From: Synaphobranchus kaupii
Taxonomy: Eukaryota > Chordata > Actinopteri > Anguilliformes > Synaphobranchidae
Reading direction: 5' to 3'
Assembly: GCA_029718625.1 (NCBI GenBank)
Contig: CM056376.1
Location: 28,674,424-28,738,423 of the forward strand
Length of the DNA: 64,000 nucleotides
Part shown: positions 22,710 to 32,650 of the stretch, one piece after another
Numbering within the stretch: the first letter of the stretch is position 1
How the letters are laid out: the number at the start of each line of letters is the position of its first letter
Program-made: the position numbers and the translations under genes
Notes under the pieces: model-generated
What the model saw: only the letters and a program-made list of their open reading frames with translations
What the model was told of the DNA's origin: nothing
The model's database searches: none

Positions 22710-24219
22710 CACTACTCACAAAAAGTTAGGGATATTTGGCTTTCGGGTGAAATTTATGGAAAATGTAAGTTCACGCTACAGTGATATTATACGTATCATG
22801 AAAGTAGGGCATTTAAGTAGAAGCATGCAATGGTGATTTCCTCATCTCAAACAATTTATTGAAACAAAAGCCAACAACAGTGGTGGGTATACCACAACAA
22901 AAATGTCAATGTCTCAATAACTTGTCATGTGCCCTTGAGCATCAATTACAGCTTGACAACGACGTCTCATGCTGTTCACAAGTCGACTTATTGTCTGCTG
23001 AGGCATGGCATCCCACTCTTCTTGAAGGTTCTGGGGTACAGAGTTACGAGCCTCTACACGGTGAGTCAGCTGATCCCATAGGTTTTCTATGGGATTCAGG
23101 TCTGGAGAAAGTGCAGGCCACTCCATTTGAGGTACCCCAGTCTCCAGCAGCCTTTCCCTAATGATGCGACCTCGATGAGCTGGAGCATTGTCGTCCATGA
23201 AGATGAAATTAGGCCTGTGTTGTTCATGCAGGGGCACAATGACTGGATTAATGATGTTATTCAGGTAGTATGGGCTTGTCACTGTACCATTCACAAAGTG
23301 TAGGGCAGTTCTGTATTGACTAGACACACCTGCCCACACTGTAACACCGCCACCACCAAAGGGTCGTCTGGTGACAACAGTGGCTGATGCATAGCGCTCT
23401 CCTTGACGTCTCCAACATCGTTGGCGGCCATCATTTCTGCTCAACGTGAATCGACTTTCATCAGAGAACAGCACTGAGGCCCACTGGTCCCTCGTCCAGC
23501 GTAAATGCTCCCTGGCCCATGCAAGACGATGATGCCTGTGCCTGGTGGTGTGGTCAGGTACCCTTGCAGGTCGTCTAGCACGCAGACCACGCTGATGTAA
23601 ACGGTTTCGAATGGTCTGACGTGACACTTGGGTGCCTCTCACCTCCCTTAAATGTGCCTGGAGTTGAGTGGCATTCATCATCCGGTTCCGCAGGGCACTG
23701 TTCACAATGAAGCGGTCATCAGTGTGGGATGTGGCCAAAGGACGTCCACTTCTATGCCTTTCTGTGACTCTTCCAGTCTCTCTGTATCTCTGTTGCAACC
23801 TGCTGATGACACTCTGTGACACTCTAAGCTCAGTGGCCACTTCCCTCTGAGAACATCCTGTTTGAAGCCTCGCAATGGCGAGGTACTGTTGATCAATTGT
23901 TAGGTGTCGTCTTGGTCTCATGATGTCAGAATGTGAACAGCATGATGAAGAGGACTGTTTAAATACCAATTCTAATTGAACCAGGAAATTTATTGGTCGA
24001 TTCATGGATCAAACACCTGTTGTGAATTTTGCCGTTCAGCTCCTTGTTAGAGAACAGCAAGTTGTGCAAAAAGTACTGAAACATTGAATAGTTGGACATG
24101 TGCATTCAAAAGTTTAGAGAAGGTCAAATTAATTTCACCTGTAAAGGTTATAGTGCATTTTAGGTTCATCCTGAAATTTCACCCGAAAGCCGAATATCCC
24201 TAACTTTTTGTGAGTAGTG
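22710..24219 (-). mobile_element. Tc1-family transposon, apparently complete
   Basis: TIRs of about 48 bp start CACTACTCACAAAAAGTTAG and differ at about one position between ends. TA flanks both ends (22,708-22,709 and 24,220-24,221). A second, slightly diverged right end of the same family lies at 24,713-24,764, also followed by TA. The empty site in copy 2 corresponds to the outer pair, 22,710 and 24,764. Confidence 0.93.
22914..23921 (-). CDS. Tc1-family transposase, uninterrupted
   Basis: A frame of 335 codons runs from the ATG at 23,921 ([12 protein letters not shown]). An in-frame ATG 28 codons upstream at 24,005 is less likely, because family proteins start at the helix-turn-helix. 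Two helix-turn-helix units occupy residues ~1-110. The linker is SGRPLATS. The catalytic residues are [16 protein letters not shown] and NPIENLW, with 34 residues between the last two (DD34E). The enzyme cuts and pastes between TA dinucleotides in the nucleus. No stop or frameshift and near-identical TIRs indicate a young copy that may still be functional. Confidence 0.92.
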   Translation of the reverse strand: MRPRRHLTIDQQYLAIARLQTGCSQREVATELRVSQSVISRLQQRYRETGRVTERHRSGRPLATSHTDDRFIVNSALRNRMMNATQLQAHLREVRGTQVSRQTIRNRLHQRGLRARRPARVPDHTTRHRHHRLAWAREHLRWTRDQWASVLFSDESRFTLSRNDGRQRCWRRQGERYASATVVTRRPFGGGGVTVWAGVSSQYRTALHFVNGTVTSPYYLNNIINPVIVPLHEQHRPNFIFMDDNAPAHRGRIIRERLLETGVPQMEWPALSPDLNPIENLWDQLTHRVEARNSVPQNLQEEWDAMPQQTISRLVNSMRRRCQAVIDAQGHMTSY

Positions 24220-24267
24220 TATGTGTGTGTGTGTGTGTGTGTGTAGGCATGTGTGCATGTTTTTTTA

Positions 24268-24298
<31 letters not shown>

Positions 24299-24764
24299 CA
24301 TTGCGGTAATGACTCAAGATTTTATTCAAATTTTTGAACCATTGATCTCGTTATTATTTATTGCCGTGGTGAAGGCCTTGCTGTGAAGTGCAGCAAAAAA
24401 AATTCATAATATTATCACTCAGTGAGATGCTCCAATTATGCGTTCCTCTTTAAATTAATGAGGAATTCAATTAACTTTAAACGGCTCATTATGTTTAAAC
24501 CACCAACACTGTTTGATTTTCTCCGAATGTTTAAAAAAAACATCTCTGTGGCTGAAAGTATTACTAGCCTACTTTAGGCCTGTTCGCACTGTCCTTAGCC
24601 CTGGGCAGCCTCCTTAGCCCCAGGCTGAGAGATTTTAGCCCAGGGCTAAGCAAGTGTTCACGCTTGCACATTCTAAAGTGGGCTAGCACCAACCTTAGCC
24701 CTGGGCTATCTGACCCTGAAATTTCACCCAAAAGCCGAATATCCCTAACTTTTTGTGAGTAGTG
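24220..24764. mobile_element. Sequence trapped between two Tc1 right ends
   Basis: It begins with TA and a (GT)n tract. It contains a palindromic block rich in TTAGCCCTGGGCT and ends with another copy of the Tc1 right TIR (24,713-24,764). It is absent from duplication copy 2 together with the neighbouring Tc1. Confidence 0.65.
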
Positions 24765-24989
24765 TAAGTCCAAGAAAGCATTCTGTATCATTAAACAGTA
24801 TCTCAGCAGTCTGAGTGAGTGAGAATGAACTGCAGATGCTTTTTAAACTATATGTGCAAATATAATTCAAGGCAGGAACTTTCAGAGTGGACCATCTCCA
24901 TAACTCTAGAATATACATTTTAAGTATTATTTTCTTCAGTTAGAATGGTGAAGTGTTTCAGTTTCATTAAAAAAAACTTTGAATATGGC

Positions 24990-25329
24990 TGTAGCAAGAT
25001 CGAGTGCCACCCTCGGGAAGAACAGGCAGTACACAAGGCTTTGATGATAATATGGTTTATTCGGTTGTAAATACTTTCGGGCTGGCTACGGCGTTCGTGG
25101 ATCTTTCCTCCGTCCTCTCCCGTAATCCGCCCGCCCCTTTGATCTCCCGCTTCCCTCTTTTAAAGCCCAGGCTCACTGTCAAAGCAATCAGGCAACAATC
25201 AAACAATCATTCCATCATTAATTATCGCGTTGTCCTGACTAACTCATGACAGCTGTGACTCAGGATCCGCGAGCCGCTCTGCTCACTCTCTCTCTGCAAA
25301 CAGAGACTAACCACGCCCACCCTGCCACA
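24990..25329 (-). repeat. 3' LTR of gypsy copy 1
   Basis: 340 bp, TG...CA, apparently identical to 29,637-29,976. Confidence 0.95.
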
Positions 25330-25346
25330 TACCCCCACCGCCCGAC

Positions 25347-28300
25347 TTAGGCCGGGGTGCCATCCGGCCGATGACCAACCCCCCCCCCCCCCCCCCTTTT
25401 CCCCTCGAGGCGAGAGAGGAAGTCCGCCACCACCATCTGCGCCCCCGGCCTATGAACCACCTTAAAATTAAATGGCTGAAGAGCCAGATACCAACGGGTA
25501 ATTCGCGCATTGGTATCTTTCATGCGGTGGAGCCACTGGAGGGGGGCGTGGTCCGACCAGAGGGTGAATGAGCGGCCCAGCAGATAATACCGGAGGGACC
25601 CGACCGCCCACCGGATAGCGAGGCATTCCTTTTCAATGGTGCTGTACTTTGTCTCTCGCTGCGACAGCTTGCGGCTTATGTACAGCACCGGGCGATCGAC
25701 TCCCTCCACCTGCTGGGTCAACACCGCCCCCAACCCTCTGTCCGACGCGTCTGTCTGCAGGGTGAAAGGGAGAGAAAAGTTAGGTGTGAACAACAGCGGC
25801 TCCCCACAGAGTGCTTCTTTTACCCTCTCAAACGCCCTCCGGCACGACTCCGTCCACTGGACCGGCTCTGAGGCACCTTTCCGAGTTAAATCAGTCAAGG
25901 GGCTGGTCAGCTCCGAAAAGGCAGGAATAAACCTCCTGTAGTAACTGGCCAACCCCAAGAACCTCCTCACCTCTTTTTTTGTCTTGGGCCGGGGACAGGT
26001 CGCAATCGCCGCGGTTTTGTCCACTAGAGGCCGCACCTGTCCACTTCCCAAGTGGTACCCCAGATACCGTACCTCCGCTCGGCCAATTGCACACTTCTTC
26101 GGGTTAGCCGTAAGCCCCGCCCGCCTCAATGAGTCGAGCACCGCCCCCACATGCCGCATATGCTGTGCCCAGTCGCTACTGTGGATGATGATATCATCAA
26201 TATAGGCTGCCGCATATGCGACATGCGGACGCAGCACCCGATCCATAAGGCGTTGGAACGTGGCTGGAGCCCCGAACAACCCGAATGGAAGTGTCCGAAA
26301 TTGGTACAAACCGTCCGGAGCGGAGAAAGCCGATTTTTCCTTGGACTCTGGCGACAAGGGAATCTGCCAGTAGCCCTTGGTCAGATCCAGTGTCGAAAAA
26401 AAAAGAGGCGTGCCCAGCCGATCCAAGAGTTCATCGACCCTAGGCATTGGATAAGCATCAAACTGTGAAACTTCGTTCACCTTTCTGTAATCCACACAGA
26501 ACCGGATAGACCCATCTGGTTTCCCTACCAGAACAATGGGGCTACTCCAAGCACTGTGCGACTCCTCTATTACGCCCAACTCCAGCATGGCCTTTATTTC
26601 TGCCTGAACCAATTTTTTTTTGTGTTCCGGCAGTCTATACGGACGGGAACGTACCGTCACTCCCGGGGCGGTTTCTATATGGTGGGTTACAAGATTAGTG
26701 CGTCCTGGTAGGGGAGAAAACACATCCGCGAACTGCTTTTGCAACAGGGCAAGGTCTGCCTGCTGGCTTGGCGAGAGATGGCCATCCGAAAGGGGCGGGG
26801 TCTGATTGGGTGAAATTGGTACCTCCGGCCCCAGCTCATCTTTCTCCTGATCCACCGTCACCAGCGAGACAGCCGCCACCTCTTTCCAAGCTTTTAATAG
26901 GTTCAGATGGTAGATTTGTTTAGCTCCTTCCCTATCAGAACGCACCACCTCGTAGTCTACCTCCCCTATTCGCCGTGTGACCACAAAGGGCCCTTGCCAC
27001 CTGGCGAGCAATTTTGTGCTGGAGGTTGGAAGTAATACCAGTACTTTATCTCCCGGTGAAAATTGCCTGAGTTTCGTCCCTTTATTATAGTACGTTTGCT
27101 GCCGCTCCTGGGCCTTGAGCAAATTCTCCCGTGATACCCTCCCCAGTGTATGGAGTTTTGCTCGTAGGTCCATGACGTACTGTATTTCGCTTTTACTAGA
27201 GCTTGGACCTTCCTCCCAGGTTTCTTTAACCAGATCCAAGACTCCCCGGGGCTTCCGCCCAAACATTAGTTCAAAGGGAGAAAATCCCGTGGAGGCCTGG
27301 GGAACCTCCCGCACTGCAAATAGTAAAGGGACTAGCCATTTATCCCAATTCCGACTATCCTCGTGAACAAACTTCCGAATCATTGACTTCAAAGTCCTAT
27401 TAAAGCGCTCAACGAGCCCATCCGTTTGGGGATGGTACACGCTGGTTTTAATTGACTGAATGCCCAATAACGCGTATAGTTCGTTTAGTGTTCGTGACAT
27501 AAACGAGGTGCCCTGGTCCGTCAGAATCTCTTTCGGGATTCCGACGCGGGAGATGATCTGAAACAGTGCCTGCGCAACACTCTTAGCCGAGATATTCCGC
27601 AGCGGAACTGCTTCGGGATACCGGGTCGCATAATCCACCAGAACTAATACGAATCGGTATCCCTGAGTGCTCCGTTCAAATGGCCCGATGAGGTCCATAG
27701 CCACTCTATCAAACGGGACCTCTATTAATGGAAGTGGCTGCAACGGCGCTTTTGGGACGGCCGGGAAATTCACTAATTGACATTCCGGGCAAGACGCACA
27801 CCACCGACGTACGTCTGCCCAAATGCCCGGCCAATAAAATCGGGCCATTATACGGTTAAGTGTTTTTTCGTATCCTAAGTGTCCTGCCATGGGGTTATAA
27901 TGAGCCGCTTGGAAAACCATTTCCCTGCGGCTTTTGGGTACCAACAACTGGGTATTTTCTTCCCCTGTCTGAGCGTCCCGACACACTCGATATAACCTAT
28001 CTCTAATAATCGAGAAATACGGGTGAGAAAGAGCTGCCTCAGGTCGTACCTGTTGACCATCAATACGCATCACCTGATCGAAGGCAAAGCGTAAGGTGTC
28101 ATCCCGAGACTGTTCGAGTGGGAAATCCTCCGTGGGGGAAAACACCGAAGCCAGGGGAGTCTCCTTTCGCGGCTCCCTCGGCTCCGTCCCCCCCTCGACC
28201 GCGTCGACTGACCCTGCGTCATCACCGTCAGCAGCACACACCTCACCTGTCCCTACCAGTCGGGATCGCACCTCCCACAGCTTCCCTGACACTTTACGAA

Positions 28301-28650
28301 ACCCCGCCCAATCAATTCCCAAAATTAAGGGGTGCGACAGCCGGGAGCTAACCGCGGCTTTAACTATATGCATTTGTTCGTTATAATAAATTTTGACCGG
28401 CACTACTGGATATTTGTGCACATCACCATGCACGCACCTAATCGATACCCATGGTGCCTCAATCAATGCCTCGGGTCGAACCAGGCTTTGCCGAATCATG
28501 GACTGCATAGCCCCCGAATCCAACAACGCCCGGTGTTCACTCCCTTGCACCCTTACCGGGATGCAGTACGCCCCCTCTGGATCGTGAGCGAGAGAAGGCG
28601 GCCCGACAACCCGGACCACCTGCCCCACTTCCATCATTGGACAGTTCGCG
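25347..28650 (-). CDS. pol: Pol of gypsy copy 1: protease-integrase-RT-RNase H
   Basis: One open frame covers all pol domains. Aspartic protease LLDSGAM lies near 28,520. The integrase H2C2 finger and its core Asp (MDLIGPF ~27,700), Asp (TDQGTSF ~27,510) and Glu (GLVERFNR ~27,415) follow, then a GPF-type module (WQGPFVV ~26,985). RT has LDLTKGYWQIPL and YIDDIIIHS near 26,185. RNase H begins LQTDASDRGLG near 25,745 and ends near 25,347. A poly-C expansion at 25,380-25,397 adds a Gly run at the C-terminus. The frame is open further upstream to 29,186, but that part overlaps gag and is not pol. No internal lesion is visible. Confidence 0.92.
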
Positions 28651-29592
28651 GCGCAGGTGACCGAGCTGACCGCACCGCCAACACCCCGGTCCAGACGCCT
28701 GCGGAGCCCTCTGTGGGTCGGACCCTCCCGCCACCGAGCCTGAGCCTGTAGAGGGAGGGAGAAGAAACGGAGAATTAATTCTGGGGAGGGTTGTAGCGGG
28801 GTCTCGGGACCAAGGCGCTGGGCCCGTGCGAGGAGGAGGTTTCCTCCTTGGAGCCGGTTCCGGTGGCCTTTGCGGCGGACTGCTGGGCACAGTGGCCAGA
28901 TGGTCTTCGGCCAGGGCCACAGCCAGCTCCAGGCTGGTGGGTCGGTGGCAGCGAACCCAGCTGGCTGTTGCCTCTGGCAGCCCGCCCATAAATGCCTCCA
29001 GTACCACCTGCTCCAGTACTCCCGCGGCGGACCGGATGTCCGGCTGTAACCAGCGCCTAGCCATGTCCGTGAGCCGCTGGGCGAACGCAAACGGTCGATC
29101 CCCCCTGCCCAGGGATGCTTCCCGGAACCGGCGCCGTTGCTCTTCGGGGCTGAACCCCAGCCGATCCAGGATGGCCTTTCGGACATTGTCGTAGGTAGCC
29201 CGAGCTATCGCCGGCAACCCATGCGCCGCCTGCTGGGCTTCCCCCGATAACAGGGGTAGGAGGCGTACCACCCACTCTTCACTGGGCCACTGACACGCCT
29301 CTGCGGCCACTTCAAAACTGTCCAGGAAGGCCTGGGCGTCATCATCCACAGTCATCTTAGGTAATTGTATTTTTACCTGGGGTCGGGAGGGCTGATCCCG
29401 GTATCCTGCCCCCCCGACGGTGGCTAGCTGTCGCAGCGCTTCCGTCTGGAGGGTGGCTTGTACACGCAGAGCCTCCATCTGCTCTGCGTGTACTGCAGCT
29501 TGTCTCTCCTGCATGAGAGCCATTGCCTCCAGCATACGGGCGAGCGCCACGACCGGCTGCCCCGCTTCCGTTCTTTCCTGCTCTGTGTTCAT
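28537..29592 (-). CDS. gag: Gag of gypsy copy 1 (frame broken at its zinc knuckle)
   Basis: A 351-codon frame begins MNTEQERTEAG at 29,592. A helical N-terminal region (MLEAMALMQERQAAVHAEQ) precedes a capsid-like region with FLDSFEVAAEACQWP, LPLLSGEAQQAAHGLP and RRRFREASLGRGDRPFAFAQ, then a Pro-rich linker. The C-terminal knuckle starts CWRCGQLGHLRR but loses its last Cys, because one extra T at 28,645-28,646, absent from copy 2, shifts the frame. The last ~38 residues are therefore read out of frame. Confidence 0.88.
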   Translation of the reverse strand: MNTEQERTEAGQPVVALARMLEAMALMQERQAAVHAEQMEALRVQATLQTEALRQLATVGGAGYRDQPSRPQVKIQLPKMTVDDDAQAFLDSFEVAAEACQWPSEEWVVRLLPLLSGEAQQAAHGLPAIARATYDNVRKAILDRLGFSPEEQRRRFREASLGRGDRPFAFAQRLTDMARRWLQPDIRSAAGVLEQVVLEAFMGGLPEATASWVRCHRPTSLELAVALAEDHLATVPSSPPQRPPEPAPRRKPPPRTGPAPWSRDPATTLPRINSPFLLPPSTGSGSVAGGSDPQRAPQASGPGCWRCGQLGHLRRELSNDGSGAGGPGCRAAFSRSRSRGGVLHPGKGARE

Positions 29593-29636
29593 TTCCTGTC
29601 TGTTCTTCGTGCTTTGATCCCCATACTGGCCACCAC

Positions 29637-29976
29637 TGTAGCAAGATCGAGTGCCACCCTCGGGAAGAACAGGCAGTACACAAGGCTTTGATGATAATAT
29701 GGTTTATTCGGTTGTAAATACTTTCGGGCTGGCTACGGCGTTCGTGGATCTTTCCTCCGTCCTCTCCCGTAATCCGCCCGCCCCTTTGATCTCCCGCTTC
29801 CCTCTTTTAAAGCCCAGGCTCACTGTCAAAGCAATCAGGCAACAATCAAACAATCATTCCATCATTAATTATCGCGTTGTCCTGACTAACTCATGACAGC
29901 TGTGACTCAGGATCCGCGAGCCGCTCTGCTCACTCTCTCTCTGCAAACAGAGACTAACCACGCCCACCCTGCCACA
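29637..29976 (-). repeat. 5' LTR of gypsy copy 1
   Basis: 340 bp, adjacent to the tRNA-Ile-type primer-binding site at about 29,613-29,636. Confidence 0.95.
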
Positions 29977-30163
29977 ATGGCCTTCAAGCCGATTCTTCAA
30001 AGGGGGGGGGGGGTTGAGGGTGACAGAACATTGTGGAAAATGTGGTTTCAGATGTCTATTTTTTCTTCAGAGACTTCCTCTCATCAAGAAAACCAGAGGC
30101 TCTGTGTTAGCATGCCATTGCTGAAGAGAACCCCGGATGTACTGGTTGAGGTCTGAAGAGAAG

Positions 30164-30577
30164 ATGGTTTGGACGATTGAATCATGTTGTGCGTTTAAAG
30201 GGCAGCTGCTCTCCAGCGTGCTGCCACCTCTGCTCCTGCTGGAATGCACACTGGGGATGCTGGGTAACGGCGGGGCCCTCTGGATCTTCTGTTTCCACAT
30301 GAAGCCCTGGAAGAGCAGCACCGTCTTGCTGCTCAACCTGGCTCTGGCTGACTTCCTGCTCAACATGGCCCTGCCATTCCATGCCGACTACTACTTGAGA
30401 AGGCTGGACTGGGTCTTTGGCGACGCCTTCTGTCGTATCTCCCTCTTCATGCTGGCCACGAACCGTGGTGGCAGCATTTTATTCCTGACCGCCGTGGCTG
30501 TGGACCGCTACCTGCGAGTGGTCCACCCCCACCACTCGCTCAACTCCATGCCCATCTCCAGGAGGTTCGGACCATAG
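30164..30577 (+). pseudogene. HCAR-like receptor, copy 1, truncated after TM3
   Basis: The frame starts MVWTIESCCAFKGQ and is open for 137 codons. It contains TM1 (GNGGALWIF), TM2 (LNLALADFLL) and TM3 ending DRYLRVVHP. After PISR the sequence jumps to downstream non-coding DNA and stops at TAG 30,575-30,577. Alignment to copy 2 shows 916 bp missing (62,980-63,895), with the 3-bp GAG shared at the junction. TM4-TM7 are gone, so no functional receptor can result. The intact family binds hydroxycarboxylic acids such as lactate and signals through Gi. Placement beside DENR matches vertebrate HCAR synteny. Confidence 0.88.
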
Positions 30578-31019
30578 AATCTACTAGGTAAAAGAGAAAC
30601 TCAGAGGGTTTGGAACATGTCACCATCACAGGTGCTCAGAGGTTTTTGACTATAGAATCCACCATATACTAGGAAAAGAGAAACTCAGAGGTTTGGAACA
30701 TGTCACCATCACAGGTACTCAGAGGTATTGAACATAGAATCTGCCTAGTACTGGCTAAGGCCTAGCAGAGCCGTCACATTACCACAAACAAGATTAGTCA
30801 GTGTGAAATCCGGCAATAGAGACACAATTCACGGAGACCACGCAAATCAGGTCTATAAATAGAATAATTTATTAATGACAATAATCACTGGTTAAGACTG
30901 TGAGAGCAAATATGAACACATTCAATACCTATAGCTAAACACAGGATAACATGCTGCTAAGACAAAGAAACATGAACAGGTTCACCAACAAAGTATAACC
31001 AAATGATTCCATACAGTGT
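30578..31019. other. Downstream flank of HCAR copy 1; two near-repeats of ~80 bp
   Basis: The words AAACTCAGAGG, GGAACATGTCACCATCACAG and CATAGAATC recur at about 30,598-30,668 and 30,680-30,750. The same block ends the window at 63,896-64,000. A TATAAATAG-like element occurs near 30,853. The stretch may be LTR-derived; there is no coding sequence. Confidence 0.4.
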
Positions 31020-31826
31020 GACTATGGTACCAGGAGACCTGTTAGGCAGATACTCCTATACGGGTATAACTATAGTGCCACTACAGCACCAGGCGATCTG
31101 TTAAGCAGATACACCCATAGTGAAGGAACTATGGTGCCACTACAGCACCAGATGATCTGTTAAGCAGATACACCCATAGTGAAGGAACTATGGTGCCACT
31201 ACAGCACCAGGTGATCTGTTAAGCAGATACACCCATAGTGAAGGAACTATGGTGCCACTACAGCACCAGGTGATCTGTTAAGCAGATACACCCATAGTGA
31301 AGGAACTATGGTGCCACTACAGCACCACGCGATCTGTTAAGCAGATACACCCATAGTGAAGGAACTATGGTGCCACTACAGCACCAGGCGATCTGTTAAG
31401 CAGATACACCCATAGTGAAGGAACTATGGTGCCACTACAGCACCAGATGATCTGTTAAGCAGATACACCCATAGTGAAGGAACTATGGTGCCACTACAGC
31501 ACCAGGTGATCTGTTAAGCAGATACACCCATAGTGAAGGAACTATGGTGCCACTACAGCACCAGGCGATCTGTTAAGCAGATACACCCATAGTGAAGGAA
31601 CTATGGTGCCACTACAGCACCAGATGATCTGTTAAGCAGATACACCCATAGTGAAGGAACTATGGTGCCACTACAGCACCAGATGATCTGTTAAGCAGAT
31701 ACACCCATAGTGAAGGAACTATGGTGCCACTACAGCACCAGATGATCTGTTAAGCAGATACACCCATAGTGAAGGAACTATGGTGCCACTACAGCACCAG
31801 GCGATCTGTTAAGCAGATACACACAA
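31020..31826. repeat. 59-bp minisatellite, ~13.6 copies
   Basis: The unit includes GATCTGTTAAGCAGATACAC and ACTATGGTGCCACTACAGC. Copies are almost identical, varying mainly at GGCGATC/GATGATC. Each unit holds a 7-bp hairpin (CCATAGT-GAAGGA-ACTATGG). The first unit is diverged and the last ends in CACAAAAG. Confidence 0.95.
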
Positions 31827-32650
31827 AAGATTATCTAGGAACTGGAAGCCTCCAGAATATCTATGGCTACCACCAATGTAAAGTGAGGATGATGAAAGAG
31901 AGACCAGAGTGAAAAATAAATGGTACAGTTTACTTGTATTGCTATTATCATGTCGACCTCAGGTCATTACATATGGAGGGTTATTTGTGCCATATTTAAA
32001 TACAATACACTCATGTATCTGATCCTGAATTTTTGGATTTTCAGCCACTTCAAAATTGTACATATCAGTTTGATATGCTAAAGAACAGTTTTATGATAAA
32101 CACATTGTTATGTTATCTTTACCCTACATGGATGTTAATAATTTTTGGATTTCATAGGAAATTTGCAGCAAACTATTTCGATCTGTAGTTTAAATTAATC
32201 AGAAGTAGGGATTATTGGGTTGTCATTTCATTAGGGAGTCTTATAAAGACATACAGTGCCCCCCACTATTATTGGCACCACTGGTAAAGATGAGTAAAAA
32301 GGGTTATAACAATCTGAGATTTTAGGTGTCATGGTGTGGGAAATGACATGGAATGACCCTGTTACAAAGGCAGCCTACATCTTCAAGCAAAGTTCCCTTA
32401 AATTGCTTCATCTAATCAATCCATTCATAAATTTATTTGTAAATCTGTGGATTTGAATAAATGGTATGTCTCTAGGAAAGGTAGAGAAACTAATTGCATT
32501 AAAATTTATTTTCTTAAAAGGTTCACGATTGGACTGAAGTTAAATATTTAGCAGATCCTTGGCTGTAGCCATCTGGGGCTCCCTGACACTAAAAGACAGG
32601 AGTGCGACAGGGTCAAAAATGCAACTCTACAAAAGGCTCTGTGGCAAATA
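31827..32650. other. Non-coding; one-ended Tc1 remnant from about 32,254
   Basis: TA followed by CAGTGCCCCCCACTATTATT at 32,252 is a recognisable Tc1/mariner terminal sequence. I find no matching right end. The rest is AT-rich and without frames. Confidence 0.45.

Larger units (their letters stand above)
24990..29976 (-). mobile_element. Gmr1-like Ty3/gypsy LTR retrotransposon, copy 1
   Basis: Two 340-bp LTRs (24,990-25,329 and 29,637-29,976) appear identical, begin TG and end CA. They are flanked by the 5-bp duplication ATGGC (24,985-24,989 and 29,977-29,981). Beside the 5' LTR the primer-binding site TGGTGGCCAGTATGGGG resembles the 3' end of tRNA-Ile with two mismatches. A purine-rich tract (GGGCGGTGGGGGTA) precedes the 3' LTR. 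The pol order is protease, integrase, reverse transcriptase, RNase H, as described for Gmr1-type gypsy elements. The identical LTRs mark it as young. Confidence 0.95.
20255..30668 (+). repeat. Segmental duplication, copy 1 (DENR 3' UTR to HCAR and beyond)
   Basis: Homologous blocks are 20,255-20,725, 22,673-22,709, 24,765-24,960, 30,035-30,562 and 30,562-30,668. They match copy 2 (60,416-64,000) in the same order and orientation. The gaps between blocks are insertions at 20,726-22,672, 22,710-24,764 and 24,990-29,976. The 5' edge of homology falls in a poly-C tract of the DENR 3' UTR. The 3' edge is beyond the window for copy 2. Confidence 0.85.

Noticed and set aside
25347..29186. Single 1,279-codon frame taken as one gypsy protein from its first Met
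   Set aside because: The part above ~28,650 overlaps gag in another frame and has no pol motifs. Real pol begins near the protease.
31020..31826. Regular direct repeats that might suggest a CRISPR array
   Set aside because: The units are contiguous 59-bp tandem copies with no unique spacers, in a vertebrate genome.
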